Position numbers and translations under genes: made by a program. Below, piece after piece: positions 9,361 to 17,627 of a stretch of DNA of 64,000 bases; positions within the stretch are counted from its first letter, which is position 1; the number at the start of each line of letters is the position of its first letter. Where the stretch lies: NCBI RefSeq assembly GCF_009183365.2, contig NZ_CP068230.1:3191001-3255000 (forward strand), written 5' to 3'. Origin of the DNA: Shewanella algae (GTDB lineage Bacteria; Pseudomonadota; Gammaproteobacteria; Enterobacterales; Shewanellaceae). The notes under the pieces are model-generated. The model saw nothing but the letters and a program-made list of their open reading frames with translations, ran no database searches and was not told the DNA's origin.

Positions 9361-9456
9361 GTCTCTCATCAGGAGGATCGGTCAACCGATCCTTATCTGA
9401 TCTACGTTGCGGTGGAACCCGGGCCTTTTTGCGTCTGAGTGGATCATCTCAGTGGA

Positions 9457-9918
9457 TCACATAGGCTCGTGTTTAAGTACCGCCCTATCCAGCTTGACTC
9501 TCATCACTTGCGGATCCCGCTTCAGCTTTTCGAGCACAGCCAGGAGATCGCTGCCTTCACTGGCGGCCAACACCATCAGCTGAGTGTCATTTTGCCAATC
9601 CAACCTCAGGCCTGAATCGGCAGCAAAGGCCGCGGCATCAACACCAGGCTTGAGTTTGACCACCAGCTTTCCGGTCACTGTCGCAAAAGGCTCGCCGGCC
9701 TCTGTCACCAGTTGCTCTCCCTGGCTCAGCCTGCTGGCTTTCTGCACACCTTTGTCTGTCTTGACATAAAAGGTATCCTTCAGTCCGAGGAAGTCGGCTC
9801 TATCGCCCTGTTGCTGATACTGCTTGCCGTTATCTTCAAAAGGATTTTTATCATGCGCCATTGCAGGAGCCGCCAAAAGTGTCAGCCCCATGGCCATCAT
9901 TGCTGTTGAAATCTTCAT
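9457..9918 (-). CDS. Secreted prodomain-like protein, likely external chaperone of the upstream protease
   Basis: 153 residues with a clear signal peptide (cleavage after AMAHD-type site near residue 21). The C-terminal part, from about residue 80, reads GKLVVKLKPGVDAAAFA, then LQVLAASEGSD-like strands and a closing DPQVMRVKLDRAV. This is the beta-alpha-beta pattern of subtilase propeptides (I9 / fervidolysin-type). It lies ten bases after the protease gene, with AAGGAGT ahead of its ATG. In Aeromonas sobria the kexin-like protease ASP has no propeptide and needs the small downstream protein ORF2 (about 150 residues) to mature. The same architecture is seen here. The chaperone function is inferred from that precedent and gene order. 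Confidence 0.72.
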   Translation of the reverse strand: MKISTAMMAMGLTLLAAPAMAHDKNPFEDNGKQYQQQGDRADFLGLKDTFYVKTDKGVQKASRLSQGEQLVTEAGEPFATVTGKLVVKLKPGVDAAAFAADSGLRLDWQNDTQLMVLAASEGSDLLAVLEKLKRDPQVMRVKLDRAVLKHEPM

Positions 9919-9928
9919 CTGTTACTCC

Positions 9929-12046
9929 TTAAGATGCTGCCTTGGCCTTGTGGCCATGAAAACGAATGGACCAGCCCTTCAACATACCGTTACTCTCATT
10001 GGGAATACTGATATAACCCTTGTCATATTTGAGGAACTGATATTCACCGCTGTTCACATCTATCAACTTAATGGTCCACACACCTTTGGTGTTTTCACCA
10101 TAGAAAGCATTTGAGAGCATAGGCGTCTTATCATAGCCTTTGACCAGGTCATCCGGATCGTTGGGATCCATCACGCCCTGATACACCAGGCCATTGAAAG
10201 GCGTCATCAACACACTGCGGGTACCTGCCGGAGACACCAACTCAACCGCCAGATCAGGAAGACGCAGATGATCGGCGCTGAGCTCAATCTGCACCGCTTC
10301 CACCACCAAATCCTCGGCAACCTCAAGAGAGTCTGAAACCCCGGCAAGACTGGCATCCGGAATCGCCTTATCAAGATCCTTTTCACTGGCAATCCAGTCA
10401 GTCAACAGATACTCACCCAAGTCTGCCTTGTAGTCCTTGGCCATAGCTACAGCCGCACTGACATCTACCCTGCCAAAACCATACTCATTGTGGAAATGAA
10501 ATCCTGCGGCGTTGTCCTGCCAGGCTGAGATAGCCTCATAGACAGGCGCCTTGTCCCCCTCACCGATAGCAACCGTCTTGGCGGGTATATCGGCATCCAC
10601 CTTGGTGGCAGTCGAAGCCAAGATATGGCGAATATCACGCCAGGAAAGAGAGGGGTTGGCACTCATAATCATGGCGACTGCACCACTGGTATTGGGCGCT
10701 GCTGACGATGTTCCGTTCATGGTAGAACGATAGTCACATTCCAGATTGAGTGGATGCAGGCCGCCGTCAAAAGGCGTTGATGGGCGCTCTTCGGTAACCG
10801 AACTCCCCTTGTCACAGCCGGCTCTGTCCGTGGTCACAATGGCGGGATCATCCTCACCATATTCCCCACCCGGCGCAGTAACGAACACATTGGAACCTAC
10901 AGAAGAATAACTTGAGCGCTTACCGGCTGCATTGATTGCCGATACCAGGAGGTTATATACGTTGGCATTGTCGGAGGACATGTTGGCATTATGGAAGGGC
11001 AAACCGTGGTTGGGCACTTTGCCTTCTTTTGGCGCACTGAAATAATCACCGGGGATCCAGAAGGTATTGAACGCCTTGTAATATTTGTAGCCATTACCGG
11101 CAGACTTGACAAAGATGCTGCCCTTGCCGTCAAAACTGTCTTTGGTAATAGCACCATAGACCTCATTTTCATCTTCATCAAATCCATGGGGGAAAGGCAC
11201 TGAATAACCATAGCTCTGGTTAAACACCCTGGCATTGTCACTGTAAGCACTGGCACCGTGGGACTTGGCGAAGTTCTCAAAGGTTTGTACGCTCTTGACC
11301 TTACCGCTGGGATCCTTATCCAGGAAGTTAAAGCCGATAAGGTTGGCATCGGGGGCAACACCGCGGCCGCCAAGGCCATTCCAACCGGCAGCGGCTATGA
11401 TCCCACCAACAGAAGTACCGTGCGAAGCACTGTCGGCAAATGGCGTAGGATCGATAGTGCCGGTGATCAGGTTATAGGAGCCGCCTTCAATAACATTGGC
11501 CTTGAGATCTGGGTGACTAATCTCCAGACCATCATCTACCACAGCAACAATAACGCCTTTACCGGTAACACCTGAGGCAATAGCATCACTGACATTCATG
11601 TCTTCACCGGCCACACCGCGATTCTTGGCAAAGGCATTTTGGCCTGTGTTTTTCAAGTGCCACTGATGCTGATACAAAGGGTCGCCACCGTCGATACGCA
11701 ATGTCAGCGCTGAGACAGACTCGCTCTTGCCGTCACTGACTTTGAAGCGCACGACTTCTGTGCCTTCCAACGCATCGGTCTGGTAGCTGAAGCTACCCTT
11801 GGCCGCATCATTGATGGTCAAAGTCCCTAACTTGACTTCGCCGGGATCCACTAACGAAAAGGTTATCCCTCCTTCGGCATCTCTTCCTTCCAGTTGACCA
11901 TCCAGGCGTACCGACTGACGAACGTCATAGGTCACATCCTGACTCTCAGGGGCTGTATTAACCGGCTCAGGTGCCTTCTTGTTGTCACTGCCACACCCCG
12001 CCAATAAGACTGCGGCTATGCTCAGCGCAATAATCGACTTATGCAT
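9929..12046 (-). CDS. Kexin-like S8 serine protease, lipoprotein, with P-domain
   Basis: 705 residues. A lipobox (LLAGC, Cys18) indicates membrane anchoring, followed by a short Ser/Asp-rich linker and an Ig/cadherin-like module (about 35-118). The catalytic domain shows Asp171 (AVVDDGLEISHPDL), His209 (SHGTSVGGI), Asn318 (SAGNG) and Ser447 (NGTSSAAPNTSG), in the order of the kexin/furin group of S8. A proprotein-convertase P-domain spans about 545-700 and ends WSIRFHG. There is no N-terminal propeptide; a prodomain-like protein is encoded just downstream. Family precedent is Aeromonas ASP, a secreted virulence protease. A structured leader lies upstream. Confidence 0.9.
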   Translation of the reverse strand: MHKSIIALSIAAVLLAGCGSDNKKAPEPVNTAPESQDVTYDVRQSVRLDGQLEGRDAEGGITFSLVDPGEVKLGTLTINDAAKGSFSYQTDALEGTEVVRFKVSDGKSESVSALTLRIDGGDPLYQHQWHLKNTGQNAFAKNRGVAGEDMNVSDAIASGVTGKGVIVAVVDDGLEISHPDLKANVIEGGSYNLITGTIDPTPFADSASHGTSVGGIIAAAGWNGLGGRGVAPDANLIGFNFLDKDPSGKVKSVQTFENFAKSHGASAYSDNARVFNQSYGYSVPFPHGFDEDENEVYGAITKDSFDGKGSIFVKSAGNGYKYYKAFNTFWIPGDYFSAPKEGKVPNHGLPFHNANMSSDNANVYNLLVSAINAAGKRSSYSSVGSNVFVTAPGGEYGEDDPAIVTTDRAGCDKGSSVTEERPSTPFDGGLHPLNLECDYRSTMNGTSSAAPNTSGAVAMIMSANPSLSWRDIRHILASTATKVDADIPAKTVAIGEGDKAPVYEAISAWQDNAAGFHFHNEYGFGRVDVSAAVAMAKDYKADLGEYLLTDWIASEKDLDKAIPDASLAGVSDSLEVAEDLVVEAVQIELSADHLRLPDLAVELVSPAGTRSVLMTPFNGLVYQGVMDPNDPDDLVKGYDKTPMLSNAFYGENTKGVWTIKLIDVNSGEYQFLKYDKGYISIPNESNGMLKGWSIRFHGHKAKAAS

Positions 12047-12507
12047 ACTTCTTTTCCTTTTGATAATAAAACGCCATACCGCCGAAAACAGGTTTTCGGA
12101 AGCAAATGTTTAATAGGTATGGCGTATTTTTTATTGTTATAGCTTGGTCAAAATCAAGCATTAACATATGTATCACATGTAACAGCCAATTCAATAAGAG
12201 AAAAACAACAAGCAGGAAAAATCCTACATATGATACGAAATACGTTATTTGAGGTATTTTATAAAAGACTAAATAAAGAAATGGTAAGCCTATAAATCTA
12301 AAAACAATTTCCTATATAAGCCAGATCGCAAATGTAATAAAAACAGCATATTGTTTAAACAATTAGTTACAAATTGCTGAGCAGATTTTATTTTCAAAAG
12401 CCTGTTATTAACAGAAAGGTATCATTTTATAAGAGAGGTTTTTCAAGCGCGGGGTATTTTTAAGGTTATTTTATAGTCACCGCATAGATGACTATAAAAT
12501 AATAAAA
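12047..12507. promoter_or_regulatory. AT-rich gene-free stretch with nested hairpins in the protease leader
   Basis: About 460 AT-rich bases upstream of the protease contain no credible gene. Next to the protease start, ACGCCATACC (12071-12080) pairs with GGTATGGCGT (12116-12125), enclosing a second stem CCGAAAAC/GTTTTCGG (12082-12099). On the protease strand the outer stem is followed by TTTTATTAT and then the ribosome site AAAAGGAAAAG, so it resembles an attenuator. Nothing else stands out from 12126 to 12507. Confidence 0.6.
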
Positions 12508-13170
12508 CTACTGGGCATCTGGTTGATTTTCAGGTGCTGCATCAATAAAGGCCGGCAGAGTCAGGCACTCATCATTAATACGACATATATTGGGATAAGG
12601 AGACAAATCGATATTAAAACGCTTAGCATTATAAACTTGGGGAACCAGACAGATATCCACCAGGCTGACCTGGTCGCCGAAACAATACCGGCCCGAGTAC
12701 TGCTGCAGCTGTTGCTCCAATGCACCAAAGCCCTGTTCGACCCAGTGGCGATACCAATCATTCTTGGCCGCGTCATCCAACTTGAGCGTCCCGGTCAGAT
12801 ACTGCAACACCCGCAAGTTGTTCAAAGGATGGATCTCACAGGCAATCCCCATCGCCATGGCCCTGACCAGCGCCCGCTGCTCAATATCACCCGGCAACAG
12901 CGCCTCACCGCCAAAGGCTTCATCCAAATATTCAATGATCGCCAGCGATTGGGACAACACCAACTCGGCGCGCTCGTCGGTTTCATCCGTCACCACCAAA
13001 GCCGGTACCAACTCCTGCGGGTTAAGCGCCTTGAAAGCAGCCTGATGCTGCTCGCCGCCATTGCGCACCAGATGAACCGAGAGCTGCTCGGCGCAAAGCC
13101 CCTTGAGGTTGAGCGCAATTCGCACCCGATAAGCGGCGCTGGAGCGCCAGTAACCATATAATTTCAACAT
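12508..13170 (-). CDS. maiA: Maleylacetoacetate isomerase (zeta-class GST)
   Basis: 220 residues from the ATG at 13170, which has GGAGAA seven bases upstream; a TTG farther out is in frame but less likely. The thioredoxin-like N-terminal domain carries the zeta-GST signature YGYWRSSAAYRVRIALNLKG with the SSA-R-RIAL glutathione-site residues. The helical C-terminal domain includes NLRVLQYL and the FGDQVSLVDICLVPQVYNA region. The enzyme converts 4-maleylacetoacetate to fumarylacetoacetate in tyrosine breakdown, using glutathione. It follows the fumarylacetoacetate hydrolase gene, but a hairpin lies between them, so it may have its own promoter. Confidence 0.95.
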   Translation of the reverse strand: MLKLYGYWRSSAAYRVRIALNLKGLCAEQLSVHLVRNGGEQHQAAFKALNPQELVPALVVTDETDERAELVLSQSLAIIEYLDEAFGGEALLPGDIEQRALVRAMAMGIACEIHPLNNLRVLQYLTGTLKLDDAAKNDWYRHWVEQGFGALEQQLQQYSGRYCFGDQVSLVDICLVPQVYNAKRFNIDLSPYPNICRINDECLTLPAFIDAAPENQPDAQ

Positions 13171-13285
13171 AAGTTGTTCTCCCAAAGCTCGCTAACCTTA
13201 GATTGCGACTCCGCCTTGGTGACGCTTTATCCAAAGCCTTAACGCTGACACATTCGAAAGCAATACCAAGCCGGTATAAAAACCA

Positions 13286-13320
13286 ACGGGGCTTCATCTT
13301 TATTGAGAGCCCCGTTTTGT
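13286..13320. terminator. Hairpin terminator between fah and maiA
   Basis: ACGGGGCT (13286-13293) and AGCCCCGT (13308-13315) pair around a 14-base loop. T-rich sequence follows on both strands (TTTTGTT to the right; TTGGTTTTTAT on the minus strand), so it could act bidirectionally and partly uncouple maiA from fah. Confidence 0.65.
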
Positions 13321-13332
13321 TATCGAGTTATT

Positions 13333-14322
13333 TTACTCGGCTATATACTCAACTACCTGCTGATCTATCGTGCCGAAGATGCTGTGCCCGGCATCATCCA
13401 GCATTTCGATTCTGACCCTGTCTCCAAAGCCCATAAATGGCGTCACCGCCTTGCCCTCGGCAATCACTTCCAGCATGCGCTTTTCGGCCAAACAGCTGGA
13501 ACCTGCGCTTCTGTCATAGTTGGAAATGGTGCCCGAGCCTATGATGGCACCGGCACCCAGGGGGCGGGTCTTGGTGACATGGGCGATCAGCTCGGCAAAG
13601 TTGAAGGTCATATCCACCCCTGCATTGGGCTTGCCGAACAGTTCGTTGTTCAGATGGGTGATCAGCGGCAGGTGAACCCTGGTATCCTGCCATTTATCCC
13701 CCAGCTCATCCGGTGTGATTGCCACCGGCGAAAAACTGCTGGAAGGTTTGGACTGGAAAAAGCCAAAGCCCTTGGCCAACTCGGCCGGGATCAGGTTACG
13801 CAGCGACACATCGTTAACCAGCATCAACAGCTTGATGTGAGAGGCGGCGTTTTCAGCACTCACGCCCATGGGTACATCATCTGTAACCACGGCAATTTCC
13901 GATTCGAAGTCTATGCCCCAATCTTCGCTTGCCAGCGGGATATCGGCTCTGGGAGCGATAAAACTGTCTGAACCGCCCTGATAGACCAGGGGATCTGTCC
14001 AGAAAGACTCCGGCATTTCGGCGCCGCGGGCCTTACGTACCAGCTCAACATGATTGACATAAGCGCTGCCGTCGGCCCACTGGTAAGCGCGGGGAAAAGG
14101 TGACAAACAACGGCTCTCGTCAAAGTCCTGGGTGTTATCCAACATGCCGGCATTCAGGGCATCGGAAAGCTCTCTGAGCTGAGGTTCCAGCAGTGACCAA
14201 CTGTCAAGCAATTGCTGCATGGTCTGGGCTATGGCGGGGACAGCCACTGTCTTCTTCAAATCCCGGCTGACCAACATGAGTTGACCATCGCGGCGTCCAT
14301 TGTCATATGTCGCTAATTTCAT
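13333..14322 (-). CDS. Fumarylacetoacetate hydrolase family protein (fumarylacetoacetase)
   Basis: 329 residues with AAGGAGC ahead of the ATG. The fold-typical metal site is visible: GIDFESEIAVVTDDVP supplies the E-x-E and Asp ligands around residues 133-148. RPLGAGAIIGSGTISNYD gives the conserved GxGT loop and FGDRVRIEM is close to the C-terminus. The family cleaves fumarylacetoacetate to fumarate and acetoacetate, the last step of tyrosine catabolism. The neighbouring maiA, phhA, phhB and tyrR make that role very likely. The protein is the short bacterial form, not the 420-residue eukaryotic one. Confidence 0.9.
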   Translation of the reverse strand: MKLATYDNGRRDGQLMLVSRDLKKTVAVPAIAQTMQQLLDSWSLLEPQLRELSDALNAGMLDNTQDFDESRCLSPFPRAYQWADGSAYVNHVELVRKARGAEMPESFWTDPLVYQGGSDSFIAPRADIPLASEDWGIDFESEIAVVTDDVPMGVSAENAASHIKLLMLVNDVSLRNLIPAELAKGFGFFQSKPSSSFSPVAITPDELGDKWQDTRVHLPLITHLNNELFGKPNAGVDMTFNFAELIAHVTKTRPLGAGAIIGSGTISNYDRSAGSSCLAEKRMLEVIAEGKAVTPFMGFGDRVRIEMLDDAGHSIFGTIDQQVVEYIAE

Positions 14323-14583
14323 ACCTGCTCCTTCCTGTCTCTGCCCGGATTAATGGTTTTCATCAGGCTATGTGCCCGGCTCAATCCGTTTCTGTTATCC
14401 CGCCAGTAATACCTCATGCCGCAGGCAATGAAAACTCTGTGACTCACTTCACATTTAGCCCGCACGGGAATGAGTTTGTAAACTTTCACTGACGCTTGCC
14501 ATCAGCAAGCGCCGGCAAAGGCTTTGCGCTCAAAGATAGCCTAAATTTCAGCCGTTCCGGCGGCAAATCCGCTTTACAGGGCT

Positions 14584-16122
14584 TCAGCGCTTCTTGCTGA
14601 TCTCATACTCCCTGAGTTTATTGGCAATGGCGGTGTGGGATACCCCCAACTTTTTCGCCAACTGGCGGGTACTGGGGTACGCCGGATAGAGACGCCGCAG
14701 CAAACCGGCTTCAAACTGTTTCATGGCCTGATCCAAGGTGCCTTCAAACTCCTTGTCGAAATAGCCAAAACCTTCGGCATAGGAAGGCAGCTTCAACTGT
14801 TCTATGGTCAATTCGGCCGAACCGTCCCACATGGATACCGCTCTGAACACGGCGTTTTTCAGTTGCCGCACGTTACCGGGCCAGGCATAGGTCAACAGGT
14901 GATCGCGGCAGGACGCAGAGATCCGCCGCACCGGGCTGGAAAGCTGCTGGCTGTAGTGTTCAAGGAACATTTCCGTCAGCGGGATAATATCGACCCTGCG
15001 TTCACGTAGCGCCGGCATATGGAAACTCAGTACGTGAATTCGGTAGTAGAGATCTTCACGGAACTCACCGGTCTGACAAAGCTCCGCCAAATTCTTCTGG
15101 GTCGAGCAGATGATACGGACATCGGCGCGCACCTCTACATCGCCGCCGATACGGCGGAAACTGCCATCCTGCAGCAAGCGCAACAATTTAACCTGAGCGG
15201 CCTTGGACATCTCGGCAATTTCATCGAGGAAGACGGTGCCCCCCTTGGCTTCTTCGAAGAAACCCCGCTTAACCACTTCCCCCTTACTGACATAACCAAA
15301 CAGCTCCTCTTCTGCGGCACTGTCGGGCATGGCGGCGCAGTTGATGGCAATAAAGGGTTTCTCCCGCCGCATGCTGGCATCGTGACAAGCCCTGGCCATC
15401 AGCTCTTTGCCTGTGCCGGTTTCTCCGGTGATCAGCAAAGGCGCATCCAGCTGTGCCATACGCTTGGCCTGCTTGAGTACCTCTTTCATCTTGTCGCTGA
15501 CGGCCAGCACGGAATCAAAGCCACTGCTCTGGCTCTGCAGCGCGTTGAACTGTTTGCCCACCCGCGCAGGTGACTTGAGTGCCACCACGGCGCCGGCGAG
15601 AATACTCTTGTCGTTTTCATCCGGCAGATAAATGGGCAGCATCTCGGCCAGATACTCGTTGCTGCCAATAGCAACCCGGGTGGCCTGCGCCAACACCTTG
15701 GGCTCACTGAGCCAGCGACCAAAATTGAAGCCTTGCACCCAGTGATTGAGGGATTCATCTATTACTTCATGTTCGGCCATTTCCAGAATAAGCAAGGCCG
15801 ACTCGTTGACGATACGAATACGTCCCTTACCGTCGAGGGAAAACACGGCATCCGGCAGGGTTTTCAATAGGGTTTTGAGGGCGTAATGCTCCTGCTCCGA
15901 GGGCATAAAGGAAACGGTTCTGACGTCGTGCACCCCTTCCACCTTACGGATTTGGGGCATCAACTCACTCAAGGTCTCAAAGCCGACCTCGGCAAACTGC
16001 AAATATAAGAATCCCTTGTTGCTGGCGTCGATAGCGATAAGGTTAATCCCGTATCGCTCCAGCACCATTAAAATATCCTTGGCTAAACCAACGCGATCCT
16101 GACAACTGACTTCCAAGCGCAT
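14584..16122 (-). CDS. tyrR: Aromatic amino-acid regulator TyrR
   Basis: 512 residues from the ATG giving MRLEVSCQDRVGLAKDI; an ATG three codons earlier sits in the ribosome site. An ACT domain occupies about 1-70, a PAS domain 75-190, and an AAA+ core has Walker A GETGTGKEL and Walker B GGTVFLDEI. A Fis-type helix-turn-helix lies at the end (STRQLAKKLGVSHTAIANKL). The GAFTGA loop is replaced by FGYVSKGEVVKRGFF, so, as in E. coli TyrR, it should act on sigma70 promoters and not through sigma54. It presumably controls phhAB and the downstream fah and maiA genes in response to tyrosine or phenylalanine. Confidence 0.95.
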   Translation of the reverse strand: MRLEVSCQDRVGLAKDILMVLERYGINLIAIDASNKGFLYLQFAEVGFETLSELMPQIRKVEGVHDVRTVSFMPSEQEHYALKTLLKTLPDAVFSLDGKGRIRIVNESALLILEMAEHEVIDESLNHWVQGFNFGRWLSEPKVLAQATRVAIGSNEYLAEMLPIYLPDENDKSILAGAVVALKSPARVGKQFNALQSQSSGFDSVLAVSDKMKEVLKQAKRMAQLDAPLLITGETGTGKELMARACHDASMRREKPFIAINCAAMPDSAAEEELFGYVSKGEVVKRGFFEEAKGGTVFLDEIAEMSKAAQVKLLRLLQDGSFRRIGGDVEVRADVRIICSTQKNLAELCQTGEFREDLYYRIHVLSFHMPALRERRVDIIPLTEMFLEHYSQQLSSPVRRISASCRDHLLTYAWPGNVRQLKNAVFRAVSMWDGSAELTIEQLKLPSYAEGFGYFDKEFEGTLDQAMKQFEAGLLRRLYPAYPSTRQLAKKLGVSHTAIANKLREYEISKKR

Positions 16123-16161
16123 AACTGTCATTCCCTTTTATAATTCAGATTCTTTGGGATT

Positions 16162-16191
16162 ATCGCCTGCATGAAGAGGTCGGCAGGCGAT
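16162..16191. promoter_or_regulatory. Hairpin in the tyrR leader
   Basis: ATCGCCTGC (16162-16170) and GCAGGCGAT (16183-16191) form a nine-base stem about 40 bases before the tyrR start. No T-run follows on the minus strand. Its role is unknown. Confidence 0.45.
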
Positions 16192-16231
16192 GTAAAAATG
16201 CGCCCTATACGTTAGAAGGTTCTGACACAAG

Positions 16232-16249
16232 TGGCAAGCTCGCTTTACA
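16232..16249. promoter_or_regulatory. Candidate TyrR box upstream of tyrR
   Basis: TGGCAA-N6-TTTACA matches the TyrR consensus TGTAAA-N6-TTTACA at 10 of 12 positions, with the critical G and C kept. It lies about 110 bases upstream of the tyrR start, suggesting autoregulation. One half is degenerate, so confidence is limited. Confidence 0.4.
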
Positions 16250-16273
16250 GCGGATTTGTAACAAAGGGAAAGG

Positions 16274-16306
16274 ATTCAGTGTGAAGAGACAATCAACACA
16301 CTGAAT
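16274..16306 (-). terminator. Hairpin downstream of phhB
   Basis: ATTCAGTGTG (16274-16283) and CACACTGAAT (16297-16306) form a perfect ten-base stem just past the phhB stop. The following minus-strand bases (CCTTTCCCTTTG) are pyrimidine-rich but not a clean T-run, so termination may be partial. Confidence 0.55.
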
Positions 16307-16320
16307 ATATTAGGAAAAGA

Positions 16321-16659
16321 TTAATCCAGCAACTGGTCTGTCTTGGCAGCCATGATAAAGTCGTTACGGTGCAACCCCTTAATGGAATGCGACCACCAGG
16401 TCACAGTCACCTTGCCCCATTCGGTCAGGATCCCCGGGTGGTGAAACTCTTCTTCAGCCAAGTCCGCCAGCTTGTTGCTAAAGGCCATTGCCTGCCGGAA
16501 ATTTTTAAACTTGTAAACCCGCTCCAGCTGCATGATGCCATCGCGCACCTGTACGCCCCAATCCGGGATCATCCGAATAAGCTCGGCAAGCTCGGCATCT
16601 GTCACCTTGGGAGCATCGGCGCGGCATGCTTCGCACTTCATATTGGCCAGTTCAGTCAT
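16321..16659 (-). CDS. phhB: Pterin-4a-carbinolamine dehydratase PhhB
   Basis: 112 residues, with CAAGGAGATG ahead of the start. The family motif is intact: the pterin-site histidines and tryptophan lie in EEEFHHPGILTEWGKVTVTW, followed by WSHSIKGLHRNDF. The enzyme dehydrates the 4a-hydroxytetrahydrobiopterin made by PhhA so that the cofactor can be recycled. It sits 54 bases downstream of phhA on the same strand, as in other gamma-proteobacteria with this pathway. An extra Cys pair (MKCEACRA) near the N-terminus is common in this subgroup. Confidence 0.96.
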   Translation of the reverse strand: MTELANMKCEACRADAPKVTDAELAELIRMIPDWGVQVRDGIMQLERVYKFKNFRQAMAFSNKLADLAEEEFHHPGILTEWGKVTVTWWSHSIKGLHRNDFIMAAKTDQLLD

Positions 16660-16713
16660 AACATCTCCTTGAAAGTGGCCAGCATGCTTGCACGCAGGCC
16701 ATTACCGCCAGTA

Positions 16714-17505
16714 TCAGCTGGCTTTGGGTTGAAATTTGGGGGTAAAGAGTCCCAGTCGTTTGGCTTGGGTAATCGCCTTCATAATGTCCATGCGGGCGAT
16801 TTCATCCAGAAAATCAATATGTTCTATCTCGTAATAGATGGGCTGCATAATGTCTATCCGATAAGGAGTGCGCAACACATCCAGCAATTCAAAGGGTCTG
16901 CGCTCCGGTGTGTCGCTGAAGGCGTACAGCGTCTCGCCCGGCGAGCTCAAAATGCCGCCACCGTAAATTCTCAGGCCGTCAGTCTGGGTACGCAGCAAAC
17001 CAAACTCCACGGTAAACCAGTAAAGACGCGCCAAAAAGACCCTGTCTTCCTTGCTGGCATCAAGCCCCAGCTGACCATAAATATGGGAGAAATGAGCAAA
17101 GGCCGGGTTGGTCAACAAGGGACAATGACCGAAAATCTCATGGAAGATATCCGGCTCCTGCAGATAATCAAACTCCTCCCTGCTGCGGATAAAAGTTGCC
17201 ACCGGAAACTCTTTGTTGGCTAGGAGTTCAAAGAAGCGCCCGAATGAGATAAGCGCCGGTACCGCCGCCGTCTTCCAGCCCGTGGTGTCCTGCAACACGG
17301 TATCCAGCTCACCCAGTTGCGGGATCCTGTCTTTGGGCAAGTCCAACGCCTTGAGTCCCTGCATGTATTCGTCACAGGCACGTCCCGGCAAGTTGTGTTC
17401 CTGACGGGCATACAGCTCCTGCCAGATGGCGTGCTCGTCCTGCGGGTAATCTATTCGGCCATCACTGCCCGGGTGACGGGCCACATATTGAGTTGCTTTA
17501 CTCAT
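16714..17505 (-). CDS. phhA: Phenylalanine-4-hydroxylase PhhA
   Basis: 263 residues, the bacterial catalytic-only form. The iron-binding facial triad is visible in DIFHEIFGHCPLLTNP (two His, about residues 121 and 126) and the Glu in WFTVEFGLL (about 168). The cofactor loop is present upstream (LPGRACDEYMQGL region). The enzyme oxidises L-phenylalanine to L-tyrosine with tetrahydropterin and O2. It heads the phhA-phhB unit, and a close match to a TyrR box lies about 105 bases upstream. The ribosome site is weak. hpd and hmgA, needed for the middle of the pathway, are not in the window. Confidence 0.96.
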   Translation of the reverse strand: MSKATQYVARHPGSDGRIDYPQDEHAIWQELYARQEHNLPGRACDEYMQGLKALDLPKDRIPQLGELDTVLQDTTGWKTAAVPALISFGRFFELLANKEFPVATFIRSREEFDYLQEPDIFHEIFGHCPLLTNPAFAHFSHIYGQLGLDASKEDRVFLARLYWFTVEFGLLRTQTDGLRIYGGGILSSPGETLYAFSDTPERRPFELLDVLRTPYRIDIMQPIYYEIEHIDFLDEIARMDIMKAITQAKRLGLFTPKFQPKAS

Positions 17506-17609
17506 AGTCCATACTCACTGCCTGAATCGTTTCTGATTTCATGTTCACTCAAGGCCGCACTTTTGTTAACCAGGTCACACTTTATTTCCGGCGACCAGTG
17601 AAGAAAATT

Positions 17610-17627
17610 TGTAAAGATTGAGTTACA
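17610..17627. promoter_or_regulatory. TyrR box upstream of phhA
   Basis: TGTAAA-GATTGA-GTTACA matches the TyrR consensus (TGTAAA-N6-TTTACA) at 11 of 12 informative positions. It lies 105 bases before the phhA start, within the divergent region shared with galU. Confidence 0.75.

Larger units (their letters stand above)
7979..9410 (-). mobile_element. IS4-family insertion sequence
   Basis: Imperfect terminal inverted repeats start GCAACGTAG at 7979 and, on the other strand, GCAACGTAG at 9410; 16 of the first 19 bases match. They are bounded by GGTGGGATCC (7969-7978) and GGTGGAACCC (9411-9420), an 8/10 match that looks like a target duplication with two changes. The single transposase gene fills the element. 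The flanks AAAAAGGCC (7960-7968) and GGCCTTTTT (9422-9430) would pair if the element were removed, so it sits in a terminator loop. Exact ends could be off by a few bases. Confidence 0.8.

Noticed and set aside
14477..14578. Possible TyrR half-sites ahead of fah
   Set aside because: TGTAAAC at 14477 and TTTACA at 14573 each lack a matching second half at the right spacing.
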